64,000 bases of DNA. Origin: Thunnus maccoyii (lineage: Eukaryota; Chordata; Actinopteri; Scombriformes; Scombridae). Position 1 is the first letter of the stretch; the number at the start of each line of letters is the position of its first letter. Location of the stretch: NCBI RefSeq assembly GCF_910596095.1, contig NC_056539.1, positions 12,534,501-12,598,500 of the forward strand. Direction: 5' to 3'. The notes beneath the pieces were generated by a model. It saw nothing but the letters and a program-made list of their open reading frames with translations. It ran no database searches and was not told the origin of the DNA. Of the stretch, positions 14,301 through 26,900 are shown piece by piece. The position numbers and the translations under genes are program-made.

Positions 14301-14792
14301 TAGAAAAAATGCACACAAAAAAACCACATCAAAAATCAGCAGCAATTCTGGAAATATTCTTTAAAATCTTTGGTCAGTTAAAAGACCTTGTGTGCATATA
14401 ATCTACATTTCTTCTGCTGAAATCCTGCGGGGTCTTTGCTTAAATAAGGAAGATCACTGACTTGGAATCAGGATCCTGGAAATCCAGGCTCCTATTCTCC
14501 CGTTCCATGCCTCTCTTCATCCAGAACCAAGCACACATGCAAATCTGCAAAAGTATACACAACGAAAGACGCAACACACAAAGCAATAAACATAGAAGCC
14601 ATGAAAAAAAAAATCAAACTAAATCAAGCAAGGACAAACTGAATGAGCAGTCTCCCTGAGCAGTTCGGTCTAATCCCTCTGTTCTACTGATCTCCACTTC
14701 AGGAAAATGATTTGATCAACTGATTATCTGATTTATGGTCAACGGCTGAAAAGAAGATAAAAGTTGGCTTCAGTTCTGACGATACAATCCAC
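9441..14792. other. Gene-free stretch with possible conserved noncoding blocks
   Basis: No exon supported. It includes a TG microsatellite at 11,354-11,393 and GA/CA-rich runs. The blocks around 10,520-10,700 and 12,030-12,200 are of balanced composition with many homeodomain or CAAT-like motifs and could be regulatory. Open frames at 12,255-12,659 (plus) and 11,931-12,197 (minus) have no recognisable domain. Confidence 0.4.
11354..11393. repeat. (TG)n microsatellite
   Basis: Near-pure TG dinucleotide run with one GC interruption at its left end. Confidence 0.95.
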
Positions 14793-14812
14793 AGAGAAGA
14801 GAGAGATAGAGG

Positions 14813-14901
<89 letters not shown>
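14793..14901. repeat. (GA)n microsatellite, about 109 bp
   Basis: Starts as GAGAGATAGAGG variants and becomes a pure GA run of about 70 bp. The long serine-leucine frames on the opposite strand come from this repeat and are not proteins. Confidence 0.97.
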
Positions 14902-14906
<5 letters not shown>

Positions 14907-17900
14907 AGCATTGTGGGTTATGGACTGATATGAAGATGCAAAGAGGCATGAATTTTTAACCTTCATTTATACCGACGGCTCACTGGGATATTTAAAATAG
15001 GTTCAGTGGGTTCAAAGTCCAATTTCTTAATGAGAAAGACTGAGGGAAGCAGACAATACTTGAGAGAGCCCCATAAACAAAACATCAGTGCTGTTTGCAT
15101 GGACATAGATCTCGTGTGCAGGAGTATTTATTTTTGCACAACTAATCACATTAATCTTGATCTAAATGCATCATCATCACCCTACAAATAGCCGACTAGA
15201 TGCTTCAGAGCCTAGGTAAATCAAACACACCGTTGTGCTGGACAGGACCCATTTGAGGAATGATTAATTAATCCACTGCTTAATACGCTTGCACGGTGTT
15301 AAGTGCATCTGACCACACCACGTAAAGTTCTCATTAGAGTCAAAGTCATTAGTAGGTTTAGGACTGAAGGGACACTATGACGAAAAAAAAAGCTATTTTT
15401 TGATCATCACGGACGTAAAAATCAATTAGGAGAAGCCGGTGACGTGAAGACTGTGTGTCTGTGTGAAGGTACAGCTACAGGCATCTGAATTTAATTAGGC
15501 ATTTCAATCCAATCACATGATGTTGCTTCTAAATGCCACTAAGGCATGAGACGTTTCAGGCAAAGACAAATGTGTGAAGAGTGCGTGAGCGTGTGTTACG
15601 CCTCAGCCTTCAGTCTGCAGTCTTCTGTCTTTTGTTCAGTACAACAAAAACACGCTGCATGTTATGTGTTAATCTTGCTCATAATTGCGCTAATTGAAGA
15701 GAGCTGATTAAAGAGCTCGCTCATGTGCAGGGCCCATGGAGAGATGGTATGAAAGATGCATGTAACTTGAGTCAACCCACAGGACACAGCCGGTTTGACA
15801 GAGTGGTTCAAAATACAGTAAGCCACGTCTGCCTGCATGGCTCAGCTGCTACAAATGTGGGTAATAACAGAGCTGGAAGACCCTTTCAAGCATGAAGTAA
15901 TAATATCTCTGGAATCTATCGCTTGGTTCATATCAAGTAGAAAAGGTATTCAGTGATTGGATTTCCTATAAAGTTGTATTCCATCCAGAGAAGTGAAGAA
16001 GCATTTTGAGAAATACTTCAGGCAATAGTTTTGAAAATATTTGTTTTGACAAAATATAATCATTCATCATACAAATATAATCATCTGATATCTCAACATC
16101 TTATTTTTGATGGAGCAAAACATTTCTCAAATCAGAGCAGAGCAGGACACAAACAGCTCTTGCAGTTTTATTGGGTAAAAACAACCAGGTGCCCTTCAGC
16201 GCTCATTGTTTATACGATTTCAAGTACTGAGGAGAGGTAAGGTTATATCTAATTGAATCATGTTCTATGGATTTGCTGATGCAGCCGCAATGCTTTGACT
16301 GAGGTCAATTTTGTTATGGATCAAGTGTTGTTGCGCTGTAAGTGTATGTGGTGTGGTAGGGAGGATGACGCTGCTGGGATCACAAAGGCTAATAGGCTGC
16401 ATGTAATAGAGATACTGTAGTACAGATGCCCTTTACTCTGGTTATCTGCCTCCTCTAGCTCCCAGTTCACCACATGATCATTGTTACTGTAGTGAGGCAG
16501 CTGTAGAAATATTGTTTATATATCAGACTGAAAAGGACAGTTGTGGACAGTAGTATGACACTGTATGATCTCGTCCCTGTAGGTCAGTCTGTTGAATCAA
16601 TGAATGTGGCTTTTTAGAGTACAGTTATTCATTTTGAGTACTGATTCTCATACAAGCAGATTTTATGTACTATATGTTTCTAAAATTCTGGCTAAGGTAG
16701 TGACAGAAGCCCAAAATACAAAATCATATATTTCAACTGATGGATTATTAATTATCAATTTATGAGCAGTAACTAAAGTAACAATCATTTTCATTATTAA
16801 TTAACCTGCTGCCCCCAACAAAAACATTAATTCACAGCTCAATATTAGAGGGAAAATCCTCAAGTTCGATAAGCTAGAATCAGAGAAAATTTGGCATTTT
16901 CACTTAATGATTAACTTATCTACTGTTGTCGGTTTAAAATCTCTCAGTGAACTAGCTAATTTTCTAACATACATATGAAACACAGAGTAGCAAGGAAATC
17001 TCAGTATTTTTTGAAACTCTTGCCAGTAAATGTTTTCTTGACATATAACAACTAAAAAAGATCATTCTTTTTTTGTTGACTTATTAGTTTGTCAACTAAT
17101 AATGATACATTATGTACAGTATGTATTACTCATTCTTAAGTCACGTCTTTGTCTCACGTCTTGAACAGTAACATCCTGATAAGAGCACAAGCAGGAGCCT
17201 TGAACTCCATTTTCTACAGTGATCTCAGTCATGATGGCCAATCCATACTAGAGAATATTGTTTTATGGCTGGCCGCTCGCAGCACTTCCAAGCTGCCAGC
17301 AGCAATGGAAATACATAAAATGAAATGAGGCGGAGAGACTGACAAGTATATAAACTCCCCAAATACCCAGCGCTTCATCCCATAACACATGTGTTATCGT
17401 GTTGGCGACACCCTGAAAACAGGTCAAAATGGTCGTGTTTTTAGATCAATTCAGTGTTGATTGAAAGGCGCAAAAATTTAGACTCGAAAATCATCACCTC
17501 CTGAACAGCTTTTGGCAAACATCATGCAAGAAGCATTAGCTGGAGTGCGGTGTTTGAACTGCTCTTAAGTGTGTAAGCACCGCCTGCCTACCTACACTCA
17601 TGAGATTGCTCGGTTTCCCTTTTGGTACTTATGTAATGCCACGGCCATCTCATCACACATTCTCTCATCCAGAGATCTCAGAAAACATAAAATATGCAGC
17701 ATCCAAAGAGCAAAAGCCCTTTTTCTCACCCCGTCGCCTCCTCTCATCTGTGGCTTCAGTCCTCCTGAGCCTGTCCAGGAAAGCCACACTGATACTATCA
17801 TCACCTTAATTGAGCAAGTTGTACTAAGACTTGACAGCCAATAAACAGCTAGAAAGAGTGAACTTAGGAAAAACATTGCAAAAGGCAATAAATAGATTGA

Positions 17901-18693
17901 AAAACTACAAGACAGTCATCAAGATCCACATAAGTGGCTTCAATGAGTGGTTGCACTGTATGATTGCAGCACTCTGTCAGTGTGTGTATTGTATTATAAA
18001 TAGGTTCTGTCACTAAATATTTATGCAAGCTAATATATTTTTAAATTATAGACAAATATATTCTCTTAATGGTGCACGTTGCATCATCTTCAAGACGTAA
18101 AAACACATTCAGGGAAGATAAATGGACTCCTTGACATCAGAGCACTTTTATTATTCTGCTGTATTGTACTGGGTTGACATACTGCTTTGGCTTTGATCCT
18201 GTTGGTTTCAAAAACCTTAAGAGAAAGGCTCCGGAGTTACTGGTGGCTCCATTAGAGTCATCTAAATAACTGAAACTTCAATGACAAACTGCAGCATGCA
18301 GAGCGACATTACTGCACTGCATTACTAATTTGCAGAGAAAGCCTCAGCCTACTTTCGAAAGGTCAAACAGCACAATTTTGAATACAAGCTCTAAGATTAG
18401 ATCCTGATTAAATCTTAGTAAAAACATGCTTGAGTCTCATTTCTCTAAGTAATATTAAATGTCTTTTAGAGATGTCTGTTAAGGCGCCTTTTCAGTATCA
18501 TGCTGCTGATTGTTGTTTAAGGCCAAACAGGGACATTTTTACCCCAGCGACGAACATCCGCAGTTGCCAGGGGATTGACGCCTAGCTCAATTAATTTGAT
18601 AAAATACAAACATATTGAGTCAGCTGTACCACTTGAATACCACATGTTGCGATTAAGAATGCATTTAAAGTTGTTATCAAGCAAGCAGAGATG
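14902..18693. other. Gene-free stretch
   Basis: No supported exon. It contains candidate regulatory blocks at 15,257-15,310 and 15,655-15,740, and a heavily eroded region at about 16,740-17,110 whose ATTAAT/GATTAA-rich text resembles the AT-rich hAT-type family found intact at 19,263. Confidence 0.4.
15257..15310. promoter_or_regulatory. Candidate homeodomain-rich regulatory block
   Basis: Contains the 12-bp palindrome GATTAATTAATC (15262-15273), which fits two opposed homeodomain half-sites, followed by TTAATACG and TTAAGTGC. No repeat or frame explains it. Inference only. Confidence 0.25.
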
Positions 18694-19075
18694 TAGGGCT
18701 ACAACAAACAATTACTCATTAATCATTATCCACTAATCTACCAATTTTTCTTCTTGATTAGCTGATTAATAATTTAGTTAGTGACATGTTAAATAATAGT
18801 GAAAAAATGTAAATGACAATTTCTCAGAGGCAAGGGTGATGTCTTGCACTTGCTCACTTTGTCTGACTAACAGCCCAAAACCAAAAGATATTCAATGTAG
18901 TATCATTTAGGATAAAGGAAAACAGAAAATCGTCACATTTGAGAGGCTGGAAGAAGAGAATTTTTGCCTTTTTCCTAGAAAAATTACTGAAACGATTAAT
19001 TGACTATCAAAATGGTTGCCGATTAATTTTCTGTCAATCAACTATTCAAATAATCAACTAATCGTTGCAGCTCTA
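18694..19075. mobile_element. hAT-like MITE, near full length (family A)
   Basis: Starts TAGGGCTACAAC and ends GTTGCAGCTCTA, complementary termini of the family seen again at 19,263, 53,050 and 60,829. The interior has phrases common in fish copies, for example CACATTTGAGAGGCTGGA and GATTAATTTTCTGTCAATCAA. No clear target duplication remains (CAGAGATG on the left, ATAAACAG on the right). No coding capacity. Confidence 0.8.
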
Positions 19076-19262
19076 ATAAACAGCTTCTAGCACTCAAGTA
19101 GTAGTCAAAGTAGTACGCATGCAAATTCAATTCAATTGTATGAAAAACATATTGTAACATTCACTTTTGCATCATTCATAGGTATATAAAATATGCTTTA
19201 AAATCAATTCAGACACACATTAGGGACATGACAGGTGGTGTCGATGACAAGATACTTGAGTT

Positions 19263-19525
19263 TAGGGCTGCAACTAACAATTATTTTCATTATCGATTAA
19301 TCTGTTGATTATGTTCCAACAGTCCACGGCCCAAAGACATTAAGTTTACCATCATAGAAATCCAAAGACACTGGAAAGTATTCACATTTGAGAAGCTGAA
19401 ATCAGAGAATTTGGACTTTTTTTCTTAAAAAATGACTCAAAACAATTAATCAATTATCAAAACACTTGGCGAATAATGTAATAGTTTGCAACTAATCAAT
19501 TATTCGACTAATTGTTGCAGCTCTA
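19263..19525. mobile_element. hAT-like MITE with perfect 8-bp target duplication (family A)
   Basis: Starts TAGGGCTGCAAC and ends GTTGCAGCTCTA. It is flanked by the exact direct repeat CTTGAGTT at 19255-19262 and 19526-19533. It is shorter than the copy at 18,694 because of an internal deletion after the left AT-rich part. The 8-bp duplication supports assignment to hAT. Confidence 0.88.
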
Positions 19526-19533
19526 CTTGAGTT

Positions 19534-21330
19534 CATCTGACGGGGCTGTGGTGGGACAAAAAAAGTTTGGGCCCCACTGCTCTAAGGTAACGGGGTCAGC
19601 CAGGCTCCAGCGTCACCACAAATGTCAAATAAAGCAATCATGTTTGAAAATAAAAGATTTGTAAGGCCCAGATGATCTCTAAGCTCTGCATTAAGGTTAC
19701 AGCCCCATCTGAACGTCTGTAATGGCATTACAGCAGTGAGTGGGAGGATGGCCAGCATACAAAGGCCCGCGATTGTTCCAGCTGGACATCTTAACTGCGA
19801 CAGCTGACATGTCAGCGCGCCTGCAGGTATCTGACAGCCACTCACAGGGGCACTTGCTCCATCCTTTCCCTCTCTCCACGCTCCACACTGCCCTCTCCAT
19901 GAGAGCAGCAATGCCCTCATCTTGCTGACAGCGGATGCGTCTCTGCTTTACTGCCCTCATAAATACTCCAGAGTTGAAAACAATGAGGCCGGGCATTGGC
20001 AGTGTTAACCTGAGGTAATGTCACTATTGAACACGGCTGACAGCTTTATGTGCACCAGAAAAGATCAGAATGAGAAGGTAAATGTGGGCGTAGTAATGGA
20101 CAAGACTAACAGGCCTGATTCAACAATGCACTCTGAGGGCCATATAGACCTGTCAGCAGACATTTCATTACTGACACATAAATCTGTCGAAGAGGAAGGC
20201 TAAGTGGCACCTCTGGTACCATTAAGTGTTGTTGTATAATTGCATTCACTTCGATGCCGGTTTTCTCCTCTTGACAAAACAGCCGCTGTGGCTCTTGACA
20301 AGCAGCTAGAAACCCACGAGACGGCATTGACACATTGGACAAAGCGCTTCACAGTGTGCGTGTAACTGTATGAACAGAAGACAGGAGGAGGATTGAACAA
20401 CAAACCCACAATTAGTGGACGACCCACTCTACCTCCTGAGCCACATCTGCCCAAAAACTAGATTGAGATCGAGTCCCCATGAGGTATGTACACTCACTTA
20501 CTGGAAATTTGTACACGATTCTACCTGACTGCAGGACATTTTCACAGAATAAAGTCTGCAATATAATACATTAAAATATAATTTAGGTGGTTAACAAACC
20601 TACAACTGCCTCGTTCACAGCACACAACAAGCGGGCAACAAAATGATGATGATGATGTTAAAATTGTCTACTGAAAAGTAATTTTTATCTGCTTTTCAGG
20701 GCACCAACTTGAGAAATTCAGGTGGACAGTAATCCGGTTATGTGGATTTCTGTATTGCTGTGATTGTTGTGACTGCTTTACCCGACTGGTTATTTTAACA
20801 TTAAACCCAATCATTTGCAGCAAACAGCAACATTAGTTAAAACCTCTAAGAGGGTCAGAGGAAGACCCCGTGAATCAATACACTCAAAGTGCTGCCTGTG
20901 ATTCAGGAAAATCAGGGTAGAAAAGCCCATTAAGGTTGTGGGCTTCATTGTGTGCACAGCAAATTGTTTAATTGTCTTAGAAATAAGAAGACAGTTTTTT
21001 TTTTGTAATGTGTGCAAGAACTGGCGGGACAGCGGTGAACCAGCCACTCTATCAGCTGAGGAACGGATTAAAATAAAATTGTATTCAACCTTCTAAGGAA
21101 AAATCACCCGACTCACAGAACAGCACATTGAGGGTAGGAGCAGAGCTGGAAGAGGGCTGAGCAAACACAGGCAGAGGCTTAGATGTGTCACACCGACGAC
21201 AGGCACCGAGCCTCATGCACTGAGATGACTGCAAGGATCGATCAAAGGCTGCCTTCTCTTTTCTACCCCATGTTTAGATCATTAAAACCTATTTGAGATC
21301 TGGTAACCAAAGACACACATACACACACAT

Positions 21331-21362
<32 letters not shown>

Positions 21363-21726
21363 TGGCTGTGCTTGTGTGGATGCACTGGCACCCTATTTAA
21401 AGGATGACAATAGAAAAAAGCCACAGCCAGCCTGAGATAATGAGACCCCATGTCCATCTGAGTTAGAGAGCAAATTGATCAGCCGGGACTGCACCATAAC
21501 ACTGTGAGGAGGCTGAGGGGGGATAAACTAGTGACACGATAATCATAGAGTGAATCTAACGCTCATCAGGTTATCTGTCTCGGTGAACCGCAGCAAACTG
21601 GATGAAAGGGAAGACGGACACAGGCAGGAGCAGCAGAGCAGAGGGACACACACACATATAATCCATCTCTCTCTGAGAGGCAACGGATCACAGAGAGGTG
21701 TGTAAAAGTGTCAGACAGCAGATCAG

Positions 21727-21727
<1 letters not shown>
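19534..21727. other. Gene-free stretch
   Basis: No exon supported. The segment 19,590-19,870 is GC-balanced and compact in motifs (for example ACAGCTGACATGTCAG) and may be regulatory. A CA/GA microsatellite lies at about 21,310-21,362. A degenerate tRNA-like repeat lies near 20,378-20,450. Confidence 0.4.
20378..20450 (-). repeat. Degenerate tRNA-like interspersed repeat fragment
   Basis: On the minus strand it reads like the common fish repeat head: GTGGCTCAGGAGGTAGAG (A-box-like), then a decayed B-box-like GTTCAATCCTCC. It is not a functional tRNA gene because the stems do not close and the B box is damaged. Confidence 0.4.

Positions 21728-21759
<32 letters not shown>
21728..21759. repeat. 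(TG)n microsatellite
   Basis: Pure TG run just left of the CpG-rich block. Confidence 0.95.
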
Positions 21760-21761
<2 letters not shown>

Positions 21762-21913
21762 AAGATGGGAAGTTGGCTCACCCAGGACTAGAACTTGAGC
21801 GGCGCTCCTTCCACATCTGCAAGCCTGGAGGTGCTCTGATCACAGCTGGTCGTCCGCTCTGACTGGGTCAGTGCAGGATAATGTTGGTTCTTCAGCCTCT
21901 CCAGACGCTGAGC

Positions 21914-21957
21914 TTCCTCCTCCTCCTCCTCCTCCTCCTCCTCCTCTTCCTCCTCCA
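21914..21957. repeat. (CTC)n trinucleotide repeat
   Basis: TCC/CTC repeat with one interruption. It encodes poly-glutamate or poly-proline in two frames, but lies in what looks like the first intron of a candidate minus-strand transcript. Confidence 0.95.
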
Positions 21958-22003
21958 GCAGCAGCGGCAGCAACAGCAGCTGGACTGGACTGCATTCACT
22001 CAC

Positions 22004-22260
22004 CTTCCCTCCCCTCTGCCTCCGTCTTCCCAGCACTGCTGCTGAATTATCTACCGCCTCCAAAATGAAGTCCTCAGTTCTCCCCTCTCCTCTCCGTTCG
22101 TGCTACACAGGCAGCAGGAGCTCCTCTCCCGTCGGGCTCCCAGCTTTGTGTCTCGGTGAAGCGGTGAGGGCTGCCACCGGCAGCGGCAGGCAGCTCGGAC
22201 TATTGGTGCTCTCGTTACTGGATTGCATGTGTATGAGTGTCCTGGCATTTGTGTGTGTGG
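22004..22260 (-). promoter_or_regulatory. Candidate CpG-rich promoter and untranslated first exon, minus strand
   Basis: About 21,780-22,200 is richer in CG dinucleotides than anything else in the left 47 kb. On the minus strand the text ends in GGAGGGAAG followed by GTGAGT, a strong splice donor at 22,003-22,002, so 22,004 would be the 3' edge of a first exon. A long CT/GA tract lies just upstream in that orientation (22,332-22,412), a common promoter neighbour. I found no ATG with a convincing frame, so the exon would be noncoding, and I cannot identify the gene it starts. Its further exons would lie to the left, possibly beyond position 1. Confidence 0.35.
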
Positions 22261-22331
22261 GATATGAAGCATAGTGTGTGTGTTTGAAAGAGGACCCGGC
22301 TGCTGCTCATTGGGGCTCATCTGCGCTGTTG

Positions 22332-22412
<81 letters not shown>
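22332..22412. repeat. (CT)n microsatellite, about 80 bp
   Basis: Pure CT for most of its length. It generates serine-leucine and arginine-glutamate repeat frames that are not genes. Confidence 0.97.
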
Positions 22413-22415
<3 letters not shown>

Positions 22416-22973
22416 ACACTCAGGCTGTTTTGTGCTGCATTCACGTCCTGTGGGGGAAACAGAAAACGAGCTGCCTACTTATAAATTCAACTCACTTCTG
22501 CTTTCAGGTGGTGGGTAAACTCATAATCCTCAGCAGGGATTGTATGGAAATTCATGTGGGCCAAAATTACATAAATAAGACATAAAATAAATATGGCTAT
22601 ATGAATAAATACATAAATGCATTGCCTAAACGAATATGTTTTAAAATAATTCATTTTTTAACAGAACTCATTATTATGAAACTTTATTTAATCATTTTTA
22701 TTTTCTGTGACAAAATTGTAGTATTTGTATTTATTGTAGTTTATTTCCTTATAACAAGGTTTAATAAGTTTAATCTTAAAATGTGCTTTTCTAAAGTTTA
22801 TTTCTATTTCAGTATTTCTTCCCAAGCATTTCATGTTTTCACTTTGTAGATACTGACATTAACCCCCTCCCCATCGCCCTCCAGCCAATCAGATGCTAAC
22901 AAGGTTGGCAACTGCTGACAAATCTAGCCACGTTTAGTAATTTATGAAATTATAATTCAATTGATTGGTATAT

Positions 22974-23410
22974 TTAAAGCTGCATTAATTGATTTTTGGC
23001 CACATTACGACTGAAAAACAACATATAAACACAACACTGACAGTTTTATTATCACATTATAAAGGTGATGTGGTGAACATTAGCAAACATTTGCCTATTT
23101 ACACATCCAGCACACATAAAGCAACATACAAGTTGTTTGCTACCTGGTGAATTTAAGGTCAATATTCATTTTCCTTTTAGCTCTGTTTTGCTTCCAGCAG
23201 CTCCTGTCTTCACCAGCTAGTTAATTTTGTCTGTCTACAGTTCACAGTGGGTTTATCAGAGCTTATTTGCTGAAAACAGAAAATGATGTTGATGAGAGCA
23301 GTGACAGTGAACCAAACAGAAAAGTTATGAGCTGTAAAACCAAAACACTGAGCTGAAAGACGCTAAAATGCTCTCTAGACTCATGAGGAACAGCAGATCT
23401 GTCCATGGGT
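22974..23410. repeat. Fish interspersed repeat (class unknown)
   Basis: Phrases such as TAAAGCTGCATTAATTGATT, GGGTTTATCAGAGCTTATTTGC and ACACTGAGCTGAAAGACGCTA match a repeat I recognise from other percomorph sequence. Neither end is precise and no coding capacity is seen. Confidence 0.45.
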
Positions 23411-23874
23411 TTGCAACCATGAGTGACTCTTGTCACATTACACCTGTAATTTTTTCCATAGCTAATATGAAAATATTGATTAGTTATTTTATAATGTCTT
23501 TTTTTTTATTTTGGCCGACACTGAATTCCTAAGATCAAAACGATGAGTTTACTGCAGCGTTTCTCTTCGATACACTTCTGTGATTTTTGTTATCTTATAT
23601 ATTGACTTGGAGACTCACATGATCATGTTGCATGAATAGTACCTCCAACATACCATGTATGTAGCACATGTACAGGAAATTATCAGATCATTTCATCTTA
23701 AACAAAATTAAAAAAACACCCTTGGATGCTCTGACATTGTTAATGTATCATCAACCTCCCTAATGCAGTTGAGTTTTTTTTCAGTGAACATGATGTTTCC
23801 ATACATGGACAAAGTGATAGCAACATGTCTTTACATTTATTTGGGTTTCTTTTAACCTATGCAAACGAGGAACA

Positions 23875-23995
23875 ATTTGGCATTCAGACTTTTTCTCAAG
23901 GACACAAAAGATGAGCAGGGATTGACCCTCCAAACCCTACAAGTAATCAAGCCAAGTAATCAGTCTACCAGCTGAGCTACAGTTGCCCACTGAGA
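23875..23995 (-). repeat. Degenerate tRNA-like interspersed repeat (SINE-like)
   Basis: On the minus strand: CAACTGTAGCTCAGCTGGTAGA (A-box-like), then a GGGTCAATCCC B-box-like segment and TGTCCTTGAG, the usual order in fish tRNA-headed repeats. Too divergent to be a working tRNA gene. Confidence 0.5.
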
Positions 23996-26900
23996 CTGGA
24001 CAGGGAGTGATGATGTGCTGTAGCAGGTGGTTGAAACAATAACAAAACACTGAGGGATTGCATTTCATTTCATGGTCACTAGAAAAAAGCTCCTGCTCTT
24101 TAAATATCTACAGTAGGGACTGATGCCATAACCTGATTCTTACCAAGGATGTTTTACATCACTGCAAAATGACCAATGAAAATCCACTACTACTGCTACT
24201 ACTGCTACTGTAGCTGTGCCAGAAAATATTGTATAACACAGTAATTAGACCAACAATACCAACAAACAACATGGGACTTTATCTCTGAAATGCCATTACA
24301 GGATGCAACTTAAGGACATGATGACAAGATATTTAGATTAATATTTCCAAAGTCTTTTGTGTTTTTTTCAAACTGTATTTTGTGTTGGAATTTTAAAAAA
24401 AAATAATTATTTTCACAAGTCACAAGTGTTACACTTACTGTATACATAATACTGAACATAAATGTTCACACAAGAAAGAAAAAACATTCTGTCAGTTACC
24501 ATCCAACACACAAAATACATGACAGCACAGTCAACATGATCACATTATCATATCAAACAGTTCTGGTTTTTCACGCTCATGCCATGAACACAAAAAAGAT
24601 GTAAAGATATATTTACAATTTTCAACAGGGCACTTTCCATTCATTCTAGGAGTCCCATTTTACTCTTTAATGGGCTCGGATGCCGACGAGGAGGGGAAGA
24701 CTCTTCCTTCAGGCATCCTCACACATCTTTTACATTTCACTGCCGCTTTTTAACAGAGCATAAATCGGAGCCCGAGGCAGTGCAGGAGTGTCATATCCAG
24801 GTGAAAATGGAGGCTATGCCATGTTTCATCCTATCTGCAGTCTGCGTTGCTATCCTCAAAAGACACAATGGAGCTCTGCTGTGATGGTTTTATCTGTGCT
24901 GCAGTCTCTGTGCATGTGTGGTCTCTGAGCGCTACAGTGTCTCTCTCTTTATTGTAGAGTGAGAAATTAAAAAGGAGTAAATACGTGAATCTTCATTAAA
25001 GAATCTGATCATTTCCACTGTATGGTTGTTGCTTTTTTAGCCCAAACTGCTGTATTGCAATACTCTGTAGTCCAGTGACCTTCATGAATGTCAACCATTT
25101 TCTTTGGAGGCTTAATGTAAAAGCTTTAATGTGAGGTGGAGGATACTATGTCACTTGGCTGAGTGCTATGTGGCAGCTTTATAATAACACCACAGCACAG
25201 TAATAATGACCATGTGTGACTCCATACTTCATACCTGAAGTCAGCAGTGAAGTCAAGTCCGCTCTGGGTTCCTGAGGCTTTACTGGCTGAATATTTTTAA
25301 GGGTTTCTGCAGTGAAGTATTGAGAGGGCTGGTGTTGATAAATACGCTATACATAAAACATGAAGGCAACGTACCTGCGTTTTGTGCAGGTTGAAAAGGT
25401 CTTACATCAACTCTAGGACTCTGTAGTCATTTGTCAAATTGAAAGTATTACCCTTGCTTTCACTGTGCTGGTGTGAGGGGCTGAGATAAGATAAAAAACA
25501 AACAAAAAAAACAATCACAGCCACAGTCCTGGGAAGGTAAGATGTACAGTAAGTACAATCCTCACTTTAGTCCTTAGTTTGTGAGACTTTTGCTCCACAC
25601 CTCACTTTTAGAGGGAAATATTGTGAAGAAACCAAAGAATCCTGCATACTGTAGATTACTTGTATTCATTTTATTAATAAGGCCTCAGTTCTCAGACCTT
25701 TATCGGGTAAAAATCATGTAGTGAGGCAGCCCCAACACCGTATATATCCTCCTTGACTATATAAATTTTACCAGATCAAGAAAGTCTGTGGACCAAAAGG
25801 TCATTAATACATTTAGTGATCGACAGCATGTGGAGTTTTTGAGGCCTTTATGCACTTGTTAATAAGACTTTCAGGCGTGCAAGAACTTTGTTGTAATTGT
25901 TAACAAGAGGGAAATAAAAATAAAATAAAATAAAATAAACTCTTTTTAACATTGAGTGTTTTTAAAAAAATACTTTTAATGAAATGTATGCAACTATGTC
26001 ACACCTGTATGACAGTATAAACATACATACTAACTATAATATACACCAAAAACAGTTTTAATCTTTCCTTTTACTCTCTGATCAAAGCTGCAACTGACAG
26101 AGGAGCTAAAATTGGAATTATGTGTGCATCTTATATAGACTGTAGTGGATACAAATATTTTTGATTTACTGGATTTTCTGATTTGGTTTTGTGTGTCACT
26201 GGCACACAAGACACATGAATGGATGGTGATATGAACTGTCAGCTTTACATAAATACACTTTTTTGAGTCAGTTGTTTTGCTTATTTTTGAGGCCACAGTT
26301 TGTAGTGTGAGAAAAGTCTCCTCGTTTTGTCACATTAAACTTGCACTGTTTGGAAATGATGCATCAGCAATTCCATCCAAGCAGCAACTACAGTAATTCA
26401 CAAGCACAAAGACAGCTAGTCAGGTGAGTCATATTGTATAGTTGAACACTGATCAGCACATTTTGATGCACGATGCAATTCAAGCAGCAACTATCTGACC
26501 ACCTTGTACCTCCCTGTAAATTCCCTAATTTGCCTCAAAAATCCTCCTACAGTCGTGACCACAGGAAATAGAGGAAAACTGTGTTAGTAAGGAGAAGCGG
26601 TGGTCACAGTAGGAACTTATAGGTACCGACACTGACAAAAAGACACTTAACAGACTGTACTGTACTGTATGACCAACCACATAAGAAATCAGAGCCTTGA
26701 AAGTCATAAAGCTGTAACACTTCTGGGAATAAAAACAACAACAACAACAACAACAAACATTATGAGCCATACAAAACCTTTATTTACTACATTGTTATTG
26801 CTCTAAGTTCTATACCCTATCTATCTATAACCACAGCTCACCTTGATTAAAGGCCATAAGCAAAGACTCACCAAACCCTTCTGCCAGTTTTATATCTCTG

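Noticed and set aside
14699..14966. Long serine-leucine repeat frames on the minus strand
   Set aside because: They are translations of the GA microsatellite.
21788..22063. 91-codon minus-strand frame with a poly-glutamate run
   Set aside because: Has no ATG at its start, crosses a strong donor site and owes its glutamates to the CTC repeat.
22051..22585. Arginine-glutamate and serine-leucine repeat frames
   Set aside because: Produced by the CT microsatellite; no exon signals.
23875..23995. Possible tRNA gene
   Set aside because: A- and B-box-like segments are degenerate and the cloverleaf stems do not close; it fits a tRNA-headed repeat.
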